Assembly: GCF_002240055.1 (NCBI RefSeq)
Contig: NZ_CP016753.1
Location: 1,736,001-1,800,000, forward strand
Source: Leptotrichia sp. oral taxon 498
Lineage (GTDB): Bacteria; Fusobacteriota; Fusobacteriia; Fusobacteriales; Leptotrichiaceae
Direction of reading: 5' to 3'
Length of the DNA: 64,000 nt
In this document: piece after piece, positions 44,927-54,369 of the stretch
How the letters are laid out: each line of letters begins with the position of its first letter
Numbering within the stretch: the first letter of the stretch is position 1
Translations under genes and position numbers: made by a program
Notes under the pieces: generated by a model
The model's input: only the letters and a program-made list of their open reading frames with translations
Databases searched by the model: none
Told to the model about the DNA's origin: nothing

Positions 44927-45700
44927 ATGAAAGATATAATAGCAAGTTCAGATAATAAGTTTTATAAATTGTTAAAAAAGTTGGATAAAAAAAAGTATAG
45001 AGATGAAAACAGTATTTTTAAAGCTGAAGGTGAAAAATTTTTAGGCGAAAATATAAATTTTAATAAAATTATTGTGAAAGAATCAAAATTTGAATATTTT
45101 GAAAAAAAATATAATATTTCTCAAAATGAAAATTTGACAATTTTAAAAGATAATTTATTTGACGAAGTTTCAACACAGGAAAATAGTCAAGGAATAATTT
45201 TTTTGTACTCCAAAAATTTGAATACGATTTTAGATATAAAAGGTGACGTTGTAATTTTAGATGATATTCAAGATCCTGGAAACGTTGGAACAATTATTAG
45301 AACAATGATTGCAACGGGTTTTTATAACTTAGTTCTTACGAAAGGTTCGGTGGATGTCTATAATCCAAAAACTGTGAGAGCGACTATGAGCGGGATTTTC
45401 AAATTAAATGTCATTTATGAAATGCCTAAAAATATTGTAAAATTTTTGAAAGAAAATAATTATTTGACAATTTCAACAGCATTGTATAAAGATTCTGTTT
45501 CATATGAGAAAATAGAATTAAAGGAAAAAAATGCTTTTATTTTTGGGCATGAAGGTGGTGGAGTTTCAGATTATATGATAAATAATTCGGATATAAAAGC
45601 AATAATTCCTATATATGGAAATATTGAATCCCTTAATGTAAGTGTTGCGGCTGGAGTTTTTTTATATAAAATGAAGGAAAAAATTATTGGCAAAAAATAA
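44927..45700 (+). CDS. TrmH/SpoU-family RNA 2'-O-methyltransferase
   Basis: 257 aa with an N-terminal substrate-binding domain (FYKLLKKLDKKKYRDENSIFKAEGEKF) and a C-terminal SPOUT domain. Motif 1 LDDIQDPGNVGTIIRTM (about 112-128), motif 2 FIFGHEGGGVS, motif 3 IPIYGNIESLNVSVAAGVFLY. It probably methylates a ribose in 23S rRNA (RlmB-like) or tRNA; the target cannot be told. Motif 2 has His where Asn or Ser is usual. Confidence 0.92.
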   Translation: MKDIIASSDNKFYKLLKKLDKKKYRDENSIFKAEGEKFLGENINFNKIIVKESKFEYFEKKYNISQNENLTILKDNLFDEVSTQENSQGIIFLYSKNLNTILDIKGDVVILDDIQDPGNVGTIIRTMIATGFYNLVLTKGSVDVYNPKTVRATMSGIFKLNVIYEMPKNIVKFLKENNYLTISTALYKDSVSYEKIELKEKNAFIFGHEGGGVSDYMINNSDIKAIIPIYGNIESLNVSVAAGVFLYKMKEKIIGKK

Positions 45701-45707
45701 GAAAAAT

Positions 45708-45745
45708 ATCACAGTCATTGTCATTAAATTGATTGTGATTTTTTT
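45708..45745 (+). terminator. Terminator after the methyltransferase gene
   Basis: ATCACAGTCA and TGATTGTGAT arms (one G-T pair), then seven T. The remaining 300 bp to the amidase gene are AT-rich and hold the promoter below. Confidence 0.85.
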
Positions 45746-45871
45746 AGTAAATTTCAAATAATTTTATTTTTTATAAATAAAAAATTATTAAAATAAATTT
45801 TTTTGAAATTTTGTAAAAATATAAAAATTATTGAAATAAAGTAAAATTATTTAATAAATTTTCAAAATAAC

Positions 45872-45900
45872 TTGAAAGAACAATGGAATTTTGGTAAAAT
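45872..45900 (+). promoter_or_regulatory. Promoter of the amidase operon
   Basis: TTGAAA, 17-base spacer, TAAAAT, leaving a leader of about 150 bases. Confidence 0.6.
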
Positions 45901-46054
45901 AAGAATTATATGTAATATTGTAATATTTTAGTAAAAATTTTAAAAGCAAAAAGAGTTTTGAAAAAATTTCTTGTTGAAATTAACTTTTAAAAATGTTACC
46001 ATAAATAAAAATGGTAAAAATTTTATAAAATAAAAAGCATAGGAGGTAAAAATT

Positions 46055-46981
46055 TTGAAAAAAGTTTTGATGATAATATCAATATTAGCATTTGCAAGTC
46101 TTTTAAATGCAAATAATAATGATTCTTCAAAAGATGTTAAAAAGCCAGTTGAAATTATAATAAATAATGGCGCAAGTAATAATGGAAACTCAAATCCAAA
46201 TCCAAATCCAGTTAGAAGCGGAAATCAGACAATTAGAAACTCAATAGGAAATATTACGATAAATTCTGACTACACTTCGGAAGGGCAAAATTATAGACAA
46301 AGATTTATAATTCTTCACTATACAGCAATTGGAAAGGAAGGTTCGCTTAAAACTTTGACAAAAGAGGAAGTGAGCGCACATTACTTAGTTTCTGACCAAA
46401 AAAATGATCCAGTTTATTATTTAGTTGATGAAAGCAAAAGAGCTTGGCACGCAGGAGCCAGTGAATGGAAAACAACTAAAAATCTAAATGATAGTTCAGT
46501 TGGAATTGAAATTGTAAATGATGGTGATGCACATGGATCATTTGTTCCATATAAAAATTTTCAAATAAAAAATGTCGCTGTTCTTGTAAAATACTTGGCT
46601 GATAAATATCAGATACCTGCAACAAATATTTTGGGACACGAAGATATAGCGCCTCAAAGAAAATCTGATCCAGGTCCTTTATTCCCTTGGCAAGAATTAT
46701 ATCAAAAATATAATATTGGAATGTGGTATGATAATGACAGAAAACAAGCCTATGAAGCACAATATTCAAGTGCTTGGAATACCGTTACACCATCAGTAGT
46801 ACAAACTGAGTTAAAAAAGTTTGGTTATGCAATAGATATTACAAACGGATGGGATAAACAGACTCAAAATGTAATAAAAGTATTTCAGCATCATTTCAGA
46901 CCATCAAAATATGATGGAAAAATTGATTTAGAAACATTTGCGATTCTAAAGGCATTAAATGAAAAATACAATAATAAATAA
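46055..46981 (+). CDS. Secreted N-acetylmuramoyl-L-alanine amidase (AmiD-like)
   Basis: 308 aa: type I signal peptide (KKVLMIISILAFASLLNA), an Asn/Pro-rich linker, an Amidase_2 domain and a C-terminal peptidoglycan-binding domain. Zinc and catalytic residues: His in FIILHYTAIG (about 90), SVGIEIVNDG, His in ILGHEDIAPQRKSDPGPLFPW with the terminal Asp. The order matches AmiD, which removes stem peptides from muropeptides. TTG start behind AGGAGG. It leads a four-gene operon with gaps of 29, 26 and 9 bp. Confidence 0.92.
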   Translation: MKKVLMIISILAFASLLNANNNDSSKDVKKPVEIIINNGASNNGNSNPNPNPVRSGNQTIRNSIGNITINSDYTSEGQNYRQRFIILHYTAIGKEGSLKTLTKEEVSAHYLVSDQKNDPVYYLVDESKRAWHAGASEWKTTKNLNDSSVGIEIVNDGDAHGSFVPYKNFQIKNVAVLVKYLADKYQIPATNILGHEDIAPQRKSDPGPLFPWQELYQKYNIGMWYDNDRKQAYEAQYSSAWNTVTPSVVQTELKKFGYAIDITNGWDKQTQNVIKVFQHHFRPSKYDGKIDLETFAILKALNEKYNNK

Positions 46982-47010
46982 GTTAATTTTTATACAAGAA
47001 AAGAGGGAAA

Positions 47011-48225
47011 ATGAAAGAGAGATTTTCAGATAGAGTACAAAATATGCAATATTCACCGATTAGGAAACTTGTTCCTTATATTGATGAAGCAAAAAAAGAA
47101 GGAGTAAAAGTTTACCAATTTCATATTGGTCAACCTGATGTGGAAACTCCGGATACTTTTTTTGAAGGATTGGATAATTATAAGGAAAAAATTGTAAAAT
47201 ATGCAAATTCCGCAGGAATACTGGAGCTCCGAGAAACATTTGTAAAAGCTTATAAAAAAGTGGGAATAGATATTTCAACAGAGGAAATTTTAATAACTCA
47301 AGGTGGGAGTGAAGCGATTCAGATTTCACTTCAGACAATTTGTAATCCAGGTGACGAAATTTTAGTTCCAGAACCTTATTACACAAATTATGATAGTTTT
47401 TTAAGAGCGGCTGATGCAAAATTAGTTCCAATTGAAACTGTTATCGAGAATCATTATCACCTTCCAAAGAAGGAAGAAATTGAAAAATTGATTACACCTA
47501 AAACTAAGGCGATATTATTTTCAAATCCATCAAATCCGACAGGAATTGTATTTACAAAAAAAGAGATGGAAATAATAAAAGAAATTGCACTAAAATATAA
47601 TTTATTTGTAATTTCTGATGAAGTTTATAGACAGTTTATTTACGATGAAGAGATTGAATCGCAATATCAGTCATTTTTAACAATGAAAGAAATTGAAGAC
47701 AGAGTTATTTTGGTTGACAGTATTTCAAAACACTATAGTGCATGTGGAGCAAGAATCGGAGTTATAGCTTCAAAAAATAAAGAGTTTATAGCTCAAGCGC
47801 TAAAATTTTGTCAAGCTAGACTTTCTGTATCGACAATTGAGCAATATGCGAGTGCAAACTTGATTAACACTCTTGACACTTATATAGACAACACAAAATT
47901 GGAATATAAAGTTAGAAGAGATATGATTTTTAAAAATATAACAAAAATTCCAGGAGTTATTACCTATAAGCCTAGCAGTGCCCTGTATTTGGTTGCGGAA
48001 TTACCTGTGGATGATATTGAAAAATTTGTAATTTGGCTGCTTACAGAATTTAGATATAAAAATCAGACATTGTCATTTGCACCAGGGCCTGGATTTTATA
48101 CGACACCTGGAAAAGGGACTAAAGAAGCTAGATTTTCATTTTGTACACATAACTTGATTGAAATTGAAAATGGAATGAAAGTTTTAAAACATGCCTTGGA
48201 AGAATATAATAAAAACAATAAATAA
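47011..48225 (+). CDS. Class I/II PLP-dependent aminotransferase
   Basis: 404 aa, fold type I. Seen: FHIGQPDVETP, YANSAGILELRETFVKAY, ITQGGSEAIQISLQ (PLP phosphate), LFSNPSNPTGIVFTK (about 170-184), ISDEVYRQFIYD (about 206-217), the Schiff-base Lys in VDSISKHYSACGARIGVI (about 232-249) and the C-terminal Arg in KEARFSF. Sub-family is aspartate/aromatic-like; substrate unknown. Its place between an amidase and an ATP-grasp ligase suggests it prepares or uses an amino acid for the next enzyme. Confidence 0.9.
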   Translation: MKERFSDRVQNMQYSPIRKLVPYIDEAKKEGVKVYQFHIGQPDVETPDTFFEGLDNYKEKIVKYANSAGILELRETFVKAYKKVGIDISTEEILITQGGSEAIQISLQTICNPGDEILVPEPYYTNYDSFLRAADAKLVPIETVIENHYHLPKKEEIEKLITPKTKAILFSNPSNPTGIVFTKKEMEIIKEIALKYNLFVISDEVYRQFIYDEEIESQYQSFLTMKEIEDRVILVDSISKHYSACGARIGVIASKNKEFIAQALKFCQARLSVSTIEQYASANLINTLDTYIDNTKLEYKVRRDMIFKNITKIPGVITYKPSSALYLVAELPVDDIEKFVIWLLTEFRYKNQTLSFAPGPGFYTTPGKGTKEARFSFCTHNLIEIENGMKVLKHALEEYNKNNK

Positions 48226-48251
48226 ATTATTTTTAAGGAGATGAGTAAAAT

Positions 48252-49451
48252 ATGAATTTTGTTTATATTTCACCACAATTTCCAAAGACAAACTGGGAAT
48301 TTTGTGACAGATTAAAAAAAAATGGAGTAACTGTTTTAGGAATAGCAGATGCCGAATATGATAGTTTAGATGTCAAATTAAAAGATGCTCTGACTGAGTA
48401 TTACAAAGTGTCGTCTTTAGAAAATTATGATGAAGTTTTAAAAGCTGTGGGATTTTTTACACATAAATATGGGAAAATAGACTGGATTGAATCAAATAAT
48501 GAATATTGGTTAGTTAATGATTCAAGACTTCGTACAGATTTTAATGTTACGACAGGAATCCAATTTAATAAAATTTCAGGAATAAAAGAAAAATCAAAAA
48601 TGAAAAAGTCTTATAAAAAAGCTGGAATTCCAACAGCAGATTATTCAATGGTAACAACTTTGGCAAAAGCTAAAAAATTTATTGAAAAAGTAGGTTATCC
48701 TGTTATTGTAAAACCTGACAACGGTGTTGGAGCAAGTGACACTCATAAAATTTCAAATGAAGAAGAATTAAAAACTTTTTTTAAAACATTAAATAAAGAC
48801 GTAAAATATATAATGGAAGAATATATTGATGGAGATTTGGTTTCCTATGATGCGATTATAAATTCAAAAGGAGAGCCACTTTTTGAAACAGGGATTTTTG
48901 AACCAACAATTATGGATGTGGTAAATGAAGGATTAGACGTTTATTATTATGTTGAAAAAGAAATGCCACAAAAGCTTCTTGAAATTGGAAGAGTTGCAGT
49001 AAAAGGATTTGGAGTAAAAAGTAGATTTATTCACTTGGAATTTTTCAAATTGAGAAAAGATAAAGAAGGGTTGGGTAAAAAAGGTGATTATATCGGACTT
49101 GAAACAAATATGCGTCCTGCAGGTGGATATACACCAGATATGTACAATTATGCAAACAATACGGATGTCTATCAAATTTGGGCTGATATGGTAGCTTTTG
49201 ATGAAATAAGAAATGCCAATTTAAACGAAAATCTTGAAAAAAATTATTGTTTTTATGCAAGTAGAAGAGATAACAACGAATATGTTTACTCACATGAACA
49301 AATAAAAGAAAAATATGCAAATGAAATTATGATGGATGAAAGAATGCCGGATATTTTCGCTGGAGCGATGGGAAATTATATGTATACCGCAAAATTTAAA
49401 ACGGAAGAAGAAATGAACGAATTCAAAAAAATGGTTCACGAGAAAAAATAA
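48252..49451 (+). CDS. ATP-grasp carboxylate-amine ligase-like protein
   Basis: 399 aa. N-terminal pre-ATP-grasp domain (MNFVYISPQFPKTNWEFCDRL is near the start), then ATP-grasp: YPVIVKPDNGVGASDTHKI (about 149-167, nucleotide lid), YIMEEYIDGDLVSYDAI (about 186-202) and the metal site GLETNMRPAGGYTPDMYNY (about 282-300). Such enzymes join a carboxylate to an amine or thiol through an acyl phosphate. It resembles carbamoyl-phosphate-synthase-like ATP-grasp proteins of unknown product. The gap to the esterase gene is only 9 bp, so the two probably act together. Confidence 0.87.
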   Translation: MNFVYISPQFPKTNWEFCDRLKKNGVTVLGIADAEYDSLDVKLKDALTEYYKVSSLENYDEVLKAVGFFTHKYGKIDWIESNNEYWLVNDSRLRTDFNVTTGIQFNKISGIKEKSKMKKSYKKAGIPTADYSMVTTLAKAKKFIEKVGYPVIVKPDNGVGASDTHKISNEEELKTFFKTLNKDVKYIMEEYIDGDLVSYDAIINSKGEPLFETGIFEPTIMDVVNEGLDVYYYVEKEMPQKLLEIGRVAVKGFGVKSRFIHLEFFKLRKDKEGLGKKGDYIGLETNMRPAGGYTPDMYNYANNTDVYQIWADMVAFDEIRNANLNENLEKNYCFYASRRDNNEYVYSHEQIKEKYANEIMMDERMPDIFAGAMGNYMYTAKFKTEEEMNEFKKMVHEKK

Positions 49452-49460
49452 GGAGAGAAT

Positions 49461-50195
49461 ATGCAAATAGAATATATAAGAGAGTATAGTCCCATACTTG
49501 ATAGAGAAGTGGAGTTTAAAAGATATGGTTATTCTGGAAAGCCAGTGTTGGTATTTCCTTCACAAGATGGAAATTGCAATCAATATGAAGAATTTGGAAT
49601 GATTGATGTTTTGTCGGATTTTATTGAACAGGGGAAGATTCAAGTTTTTTGTGTGGGAAGTGTTGATCTTGAAAGCTGGTCAGATTTAAATGGAAATCCT
49701 AGATATAGAATCGAAATGCAGGAGAGATGGTTTGAGCACATTTGCTATGAAATGGTTCCTAGAATCCAATATATTTCTTGGAGAAGCGATATAATTGTTA
49801 CAGGATGCAGTATGGGTGGATCTCACGCTGGAATTTTATTTTTCCGTAGACCAGACTTGTTTGATACATTAATTTCTTTAAGTGGACAATTTGATGCGAG
49901 AATGTTTTTTGGTAACTATATGGATGACTTGGTTTACAACAATTCGGTGGTTGACTTTTTAAAAGATATGCCTTGGAATCACCCTTATTTGGATTTGTAT
50001 AGACAAAAGAATATAATTATTTGTATTGGACAAGGGGCATGGGAAGGAGAACTTCTTCCAAGTAATAGAGAACTTGATAGAATTTTATGTGAAAAACAAG
50101 TTCCTGCTTGGTTTGATTACTGGGGATTTGATGTCGCTCACGACTGGCCTTGGTGGCGAATCCAGATAAGATATTTTATGGAACATATTTTATAA
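49461..50195 (+). CDS. Alpha/beta-hydrolase esterase (COG4947 type)
   Basis: 244 aa, cytoplasmic (no signal). Nucleophile Ser in VTGCSMGGSHAGILF (about 112-126) and a likely catalytic His in FDVAHDWPWW (about 220-229); a likely Asp is in the 170-195 region. The N-terminal VLVFPSQDGNCNQYEEFGM is typical of this esterase group, often found beside ATP-grasp genes. Likely substrate: an ester or thioester made by the ATP-grasp enzyme (inference). Confidence 0.87.
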   Translation: MQIEYIREYSPILDREVEFKRYGYSGKPVLVFPSQDGNCNQYEEFGMIDVLSDFIEQGKIQVFCVGSVDLESWSDLNGNPRYRIEMQERWFEHICYEMVPRIQYISWRSDIIVTGCSMGGSHAGILFFRRPDLFDTLISLSGQFDARMFFGNYMDDLVYNNSVVDFLKDMPWNHPYLDLYRQKNIIICIGQGAWEGELLPSNRELDRILCEKQVPAWFDYWGFDVAHDWPWWRIQIRYFMEHIL

Positions 50196-50201
50196 ATTAA
50201 T

Positions 50202-50258
50202 AAAAAAACATATATTATTAAATTAGTTTAACTAATAAAATTTTATATGTTTTTTTTA
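50202..50258. terminator. Bidirectional terminator between the esterase and YciI genes
   Basis: ACATATA and TATATGT outer arms with inner pairing (TTAG/CTAA), flanked by A and T runs on both sides. Confidence 0.7.
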
Positions 50259-50265
50259 AAAATTT

Positions 50266-50571
50266 TTATTTTTTTAATTTTTCCAAAATATCTTTTAGTC
50301 CATTTGCAAAAGACGCTGGATTAAATTCAGTTATCGCATATTCTGCCAAGCCATTCATATAATATGGATCGTTCTCAAAAATTTCTTCCAATTCTTTTTT
50401 TGTAACATTATGAGCAATAATAACAGCTCCGTCAATAGGATTTTTTCTTCCTACAACTAAAAATTTTCCAGAAAGAATAAAATTTTTAACATATGCCAAG
50501 TGTTCCTCTCTTTTTTTGTCAACTTCGTCTAGATTCTTTTTGTAAGTTGAAATAATCGCAAACATACTCAT
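50266..50571 (-). CDS. YciI-like (YCII) family protein
   Basis: 101 aa from the ATG at 50571. Ferredoxin-like YCII domain: REEHLAYVKNFILSGKFLVVGRKN with the conserved His (about 22) and DGAVIIAHNVTKKELEEIFENDPYYMNGLAEYAI. The group includes dienelactone-type isomerases and proteins of unknown role. A longer frame from 50610 adds 13 Lys-rich residues without better support. Confidence 0.82.
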   Translation of the reverse strand: MSMFAIISTYKKNLDEVDKKREEHLAYVKNFILSGKFLVVGRKNPIDGAVIIAHNVTKKELEEIFENDPYYMNGLAEYAITEFNPASFANGLKDILEKLKK

Positions 50572-50704
50572 TTTTAATAAGATTCCTTTCTTTTTTGTAT
50601 ATTTTAGCATAAATTTTAAATTAATAAAAGATAAAAAATAAAAAATAAAGTTTTTTAATTAATTATAAAGATGTTATAAAATTTATTATTTCATATATAT
50701 ATGA

Positions 50705-51083
50705 ATGAAATCAAATATATTTAAACTAAATTTTATCCTATTAGTTCTTTTCGGCTTCTTAAATTTTTTCTTAATATAATTTCGTCTATTATTACGAAGA
50801 TGAAAGAGAAACTTGTGATACAAAATTATCTTTTGGAAAGCAGTATAAATATAAAATTTTTAAAAAGTGAAGAAAAAAATTTGTGGATATAAAATTGATA
50901 ATGGGTATGCTGAAGATGGCTATTTCCAAAGCAGGAACACTGAATTTGAGCCTTAGATTATTTCCAAGAAAGAAATTATTGGAATTGAAGGTCAGAAGAT
51001 TAAAAAAAATTGTTATTCAAAATTTTCAAACATATGATAGCAAAAGATTTCTTTTTATGGTATACTGTTATATGAAGTGCTAA
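50705..51083 (+). pseudogene. Decayed exported-protein gene
   Basis: A signal-peptide-like start (MKSNIFKLNFILLVLFGFL at 50705) hits a stop after 24 codons. Protein-like stretches continue in other frames: YYEDERETCDTKLSFGKQYK, then NGYAEDGYFQSRNTEFE, then a Lys-rich tail. A 66-codon frame at 50883 crosses these pieces out of register. I read this as a small exported or lipoprotein gene broken by several indels. It fills most of the 660-bp gap before the TPR gene. Confidence 0.45.
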
Positions 51084-51232
51084 GTGTTCATTTGGAAAAC
51101 AAAATAAAAGTAAATTTGCTTAAATTTTTTAATAAAATAAATGGAAATTTTAAACCACCTATTATAATAGTTGACTATAAATAATTGTCAATTGTAAAAT
51201 TTTAGAAGTTCGAAGTTAGGAGGAAAAAATGT

Positions 51233-53194
51233 ATGGGAATTTTTGATTTTTTTAATAAACCTGAGGAAAAAAAACATAATTCCGAAGAGAAAAAAAAAGA
51301 AACCGAAACTAATAAAAAAAAATTTGTTGATGAATTCAAAATAGTCAAAGATGCTAGTGAATTAGAAGAAGTTTCCTGTTATGACAATTTTGGAAAAGAA
51401 ATAAAAATGAAAAAAAAAGAATGGATACAAAAAAAATTAGAGCCTGCAATAAAGAAGAACTGGAATAATGTAGAAAATTTACATCCAGTAATTATAGATG
51501 CTTTCTCAAAAAATTTATACAACGAAGTCAAAGAAGCTGTTTTCAGGTTCTATGCCAAAGACCATAATTTTGAGAGAAAATTAAATTTGCTGGGAACGTT
51601 TTATATTAAGACAGGTACTCCAGAACAAGCAACAGAACTTTATGAGAGAAATTTAAACAGCGAAAATATGACGGAGTCACTTTGTATTTCTTATGCAGAA
51701 GCGTTGGAAATGGAAGAAAAGTATTCAGAAGCTGAAAAAAAGTATTTGGATGCATTAGAAAAAAATCCAAATTCTTCAGTAGCATTTAAAAGATATTTTG
51801 ATATTGTGAAAAAGAGAAGCAATTTGGAATATGAAAGTAAATTGGAAAAATTATCTTCAATAAAGGGAAATTGGCGTGCAAAAGTTATGGAAGCTGTAGT
51901 TTTTTTTAAGCATGGAAATAGGGAAATGGGCAATTTTTATTTGATGTCGGCATTAAAAGAATCTAGTTATAATTCTGAAGTAATGAGTCTTACTTCGAGT
52001 ATCTATATTTTAAATCAGATGTATGAGGAATTTGAGAAATATGTCTTGCCATATTATACTCCTGAAAAACACGGAGTTCAGACGACTTTAAATGTATTGG
52101 AATACTATTATTCAAAAAGAAAATATAACGAAGGACTGGAACTTTGTAAGTTTGTGTCAAAATATCCTTGGATTGAATATTATAGGAAATTTATGAAATT
52201 GGAAGAAAAATTTTTAAAGTTGAAAATAAAAAAGACAGAGAGTAGAAATAAAAATGAAAAAAATAAGTTGCTTCCAAAAAATAAATTTTTTTCAACAAAT
52301 AAACCAATTTGGTACTATGAGTTTAATAAACCAGAATTTTTGTTAAATCAAACTAAAAGAGTGAAACCTAATATTTTGATTTTACCATTGACTTCGATTG
52401 GAGAAAAATCTGAAGTTGCAGAGAACTTGGCGATTTCTTTGCCACTTTATTTAAATGAAAATTTGCACTATAAAACAAATCTAAATTATCAGGTAGCAAT
52501 TGTTTATCGAGGTGAAAATTTATTTGTTCCAAAATCAAAATATAGTGTTGATTATATGAAAAAAATAAGGGAATCAAATACAAATTTAAATTATATCTTG
52601 TCGGGAAATATTTTAAAAACTAAAAATGTTGAAAGATATGAAATAGAAATTTATCTGTATGATGTTTTTAATGAGCAAAAATTAATGCTTGTAAGTAGAG
52701 CATATGATGAACAAAATCTTTTTCAGGTACAAAATGATTTGCTGAAAAAAATAAATAATTTTTTTGATAGAAATATTGCGATAAAATATGAGAAAGATAT
52801 GGGGAATTTAGTTTTATTTTCTCAGAAATTAAAATTTTTATTGGAGCCGAAAGAGTACAAGAAACATCATTCCTGGCGATATAAGAAACTTCTTTCAGAC
52901 CAGATTGATGTAGTTTTGGAAGATAGAAAAAATGACTTGAAAAAAATAAATTTACTAGCTTTGCTGTATGAAGTTAAAAGAACAAACAGTCAATTATTAA
53001 AAGAACAAAAACCTTTGATTTACAGTATGAATATTGAAGGAATATTTGAAACTCAGACATTAAAAGTTTTAGCACCGATTATTTTTAATATTTTTGATGA
53101 TGAAGAGAATTTTTTAGCCAATTTAGAAGCGCTAAATATTACAGATTCAACTTATGTTGAATGGGTAAAAAGATTTATTGAAAATGAAAGTTAG
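51233..53194 (+). CDS. TPR-containing cytoplasmic protein
   Basis: 653 aa, no signal peptide. It starts GIFDFFNKPEEKKHNSEEKKKE, a short hydrophobic patch and charged linker. Residues about 110-330 are TPR-like helix pairs (GTFYIKTGTPEQATELYERNL, SYAEALEMEEKYSEAEKKYLDALEKNPNS). The second half (about 370-520) looks like an alpha/beta domain with ILPLTSIGEKSEVAENLAISL and NLNYILSGNIL, a pattern like the N-terminal domain of signalling TPR proteins that build a periplasmic-type SGNI sheet. Function unknown. The ATG used has AGGAGG 8 bases upstream; a nearer ATG (51229) is out of frame. Confidence 0.75.
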   Translation: MGIFDFFNKPEEKKHNSEEKKKETETNKKKFVDEFKIVKDASELEEVSCYDNFGKEIKMKKKEWIQKKLEPAIKKNWNNVENLHPVIIDAFSKNLYNEVKEAVFRFYAKDHNFERKLNLLGTFYIKTGTPEQATELYERNLNSENMTESLCISYAEALEMEEKYSEAEKKYLDALEKNPNSSVAFKRYFDIVKKRSNLEYESKLEKLSSIKGNWRAKVMEAVVFFKHGNREMGNFYLMSALKESSYNSEVMSLTSSIYILNQMYEEFEKYVLPYYTPEKHGVQTTLNVLEYYYSKRKYNEGLELCKFVSKYPWIEYYRKFMKLEEKFLKLKIKKTESRNKNEKNKLLPKNKFFSTNKPIWYYEFNKPEFLLNQTKRVKPNILILPLTSIGEKSEVAENLAISLPLYLNENLHYKTNLNYQVAIVYRGENLFVPKSKYSVDYMKKIRESNTNLNYILSGNILKTKNVERYEIEIYLYDVFNEQKLMLVSRAYDEQNLFQVQNDLLKKINNFFDRNIAIKYEKDMGNLVLFSQKLKFLLEPKEYKKHHSWRYKKLLSDQIDVVLEDRKNDLKKINLLALLYEVKRTNSQLLKEQKPLIYSMNIEGIFETQTLKVLAPIIFNIFDDEENFLANLEALNITDSTYVEWVKRFIENES

Positions 53195-53208
53195 TTTGGG
53201 AGAATTTT

Positions 53209-53862
53209 ATGAAAACTAAAAAAATAGAAGAAAAAATAATAAAAAAATTTAACAAAAATCCGTCAGAAATAAGAAAATTTGTAAATTTATTTAGAAATTT
53301 AGTGGGAATACTTATATCTTTTCGTTTTATAACTTTAAATTTAGATTTTTATAGCACTATTTTTAAAGAATTTTCCAATAATAGAATTCATTATATAACC
53401 AGTCATTTGGTTTCTACAAGTTTTCTTTTTTGGATTTTTCTTTTTTGGACAATTTTTTTTGTTTACAAAAAAGGAAATAAAGAAAATTTAAGTTTTAATA
53501 TCACATTTTTAATTTTTATTGCAATTTCAATGTCTGTAGATATTTCAAGAGTTTTTTTGGAAAGTTCGCCATATTTCAATGATTTGGTAACTTCCTCACA
53601 AGAGTTGGCAATGCGGATAGGATTAATAAGAGTAGCGTATATATTTTTTTCAATTTCTTTAATCTTTTGCATGTGTAATACAAAAAATTTTTTTTTAATA
53701 GCAATTTCAATATTAACTTTTGCAAATTCAGTAATGATTTGGTTGGATTTTGATACAAATATCACAGCAATTTTAAGAGTGATAGTAGGAATTATGTGCA
53801 TTTTATTTTATGTATATGAAATAGTGACTTCAAATTTTATGAAAAAAGAATCTAATAATTAA
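53209..53862 (+). CDS. Polytopic membrane protein, unknown
   Basis: 217 aa with about six hydrophobic segments (FVNLFRNLVGILISFRFITL; TSFLFWIFLFWTIFFVY; ITFLIFIAISMSVDIS; AYIFFSISLIFCMCN; FFLIAISILTFANSVMIWL; ILRVIVGIMCILFYVYEIV). No motif recognised. It begins 14 bp after the TPR gene and ends at a strong terminator, so the two form one unit. Confidence 0.7.
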   Translation: MKTKKIEEKIIKKFNKNPSEIRKFVNLFRNLVGILISFRFITLNLDFYSTIFKEFSNNRIHYITSHLVSTSFLFWIFLFWTIFFVYKKGNKENLSFNITFLIFIAISMSVDISRVFLESSPYFNDLVTSSQELAMRIGLIRVAYIFFSISLIFCMCNTKNFFLIAISILTFANSVMIWLDFDTNITAILRVIVGIMCILFYVYEIVTSNFMKKESNN

Positions 53863-53884
53863 AGATTAAAATAAAGTAATTTTT

Positions 53885-53945
53885 AAACTCCAGTAATTAT
53901 TTATAGTAAAAATTAAACTATAAATAGTTATTAGAGTTTTTTTTA
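53885..53945 (+). terminator. Strong terminator after the TPR/membrane-protein unit
   Basis: About 20-bp stem (AAACTC...TTATAGT with ACTATAA...GAGTTT), then eight T. Confidence 0.88.
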
Positions 53946-54369
53946 TTTATTCAAATTTTTTAGTTTTAATAATAAAATATCTCTATTCAAAAAATATTAT
54001 CGGACGTTATTCATTATAAAAAAATATTAAACACTTTATTCATATAATCCAAATAGTCAATAGTCGATAATAAAAAAAGAGACTAATGTCTCTTTTAAAA
54101 TTTAAAACTATAAGATAATTTGACGCTTCTAACTTATTTTTACTATCGTTTCAAAGTAGAGCAGCATAGCCATTCAAAATTGTATTCTTTCGTTATCATA
54201 CATTTCTGTTATGTCTTTTTTTATCGTAGGATTTTTTCTATGTGTTCTTTTGCCATTTATATTTAATATTCTTTTTTACTATTTTAAATATGGTTTCCTC
54301 ATATATATCTTTGATTTTTTTTATTTCTATAGTAAATTTAGAAGCAAATAAACATTTTATAAATTTAAT
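53946..54369. other. Degenerate region without an intact gene
   Basis: It has the motif TATTATCGGACGTTA (53995-54010, near copy of one at 39744), a bidirectional hairpin AAAAGAGAC/GTCTCTTTT (54075-54096) and, on the minus strand, short protein-like pieces broken by stops (KDITEMYDNERIQF; KEYNFEWLCCSTLKR). I take it as the remains of a mobile element or lost gene downstream of the MATE gene; the family is not identified. Confidence 0.35.

Noticed and set aside
50883-51083. A 66-codon frame as a real gene
   Set aside because: No ribosome site, basic low-complexity content, and it crosses protein-like blocks that are in other frames.
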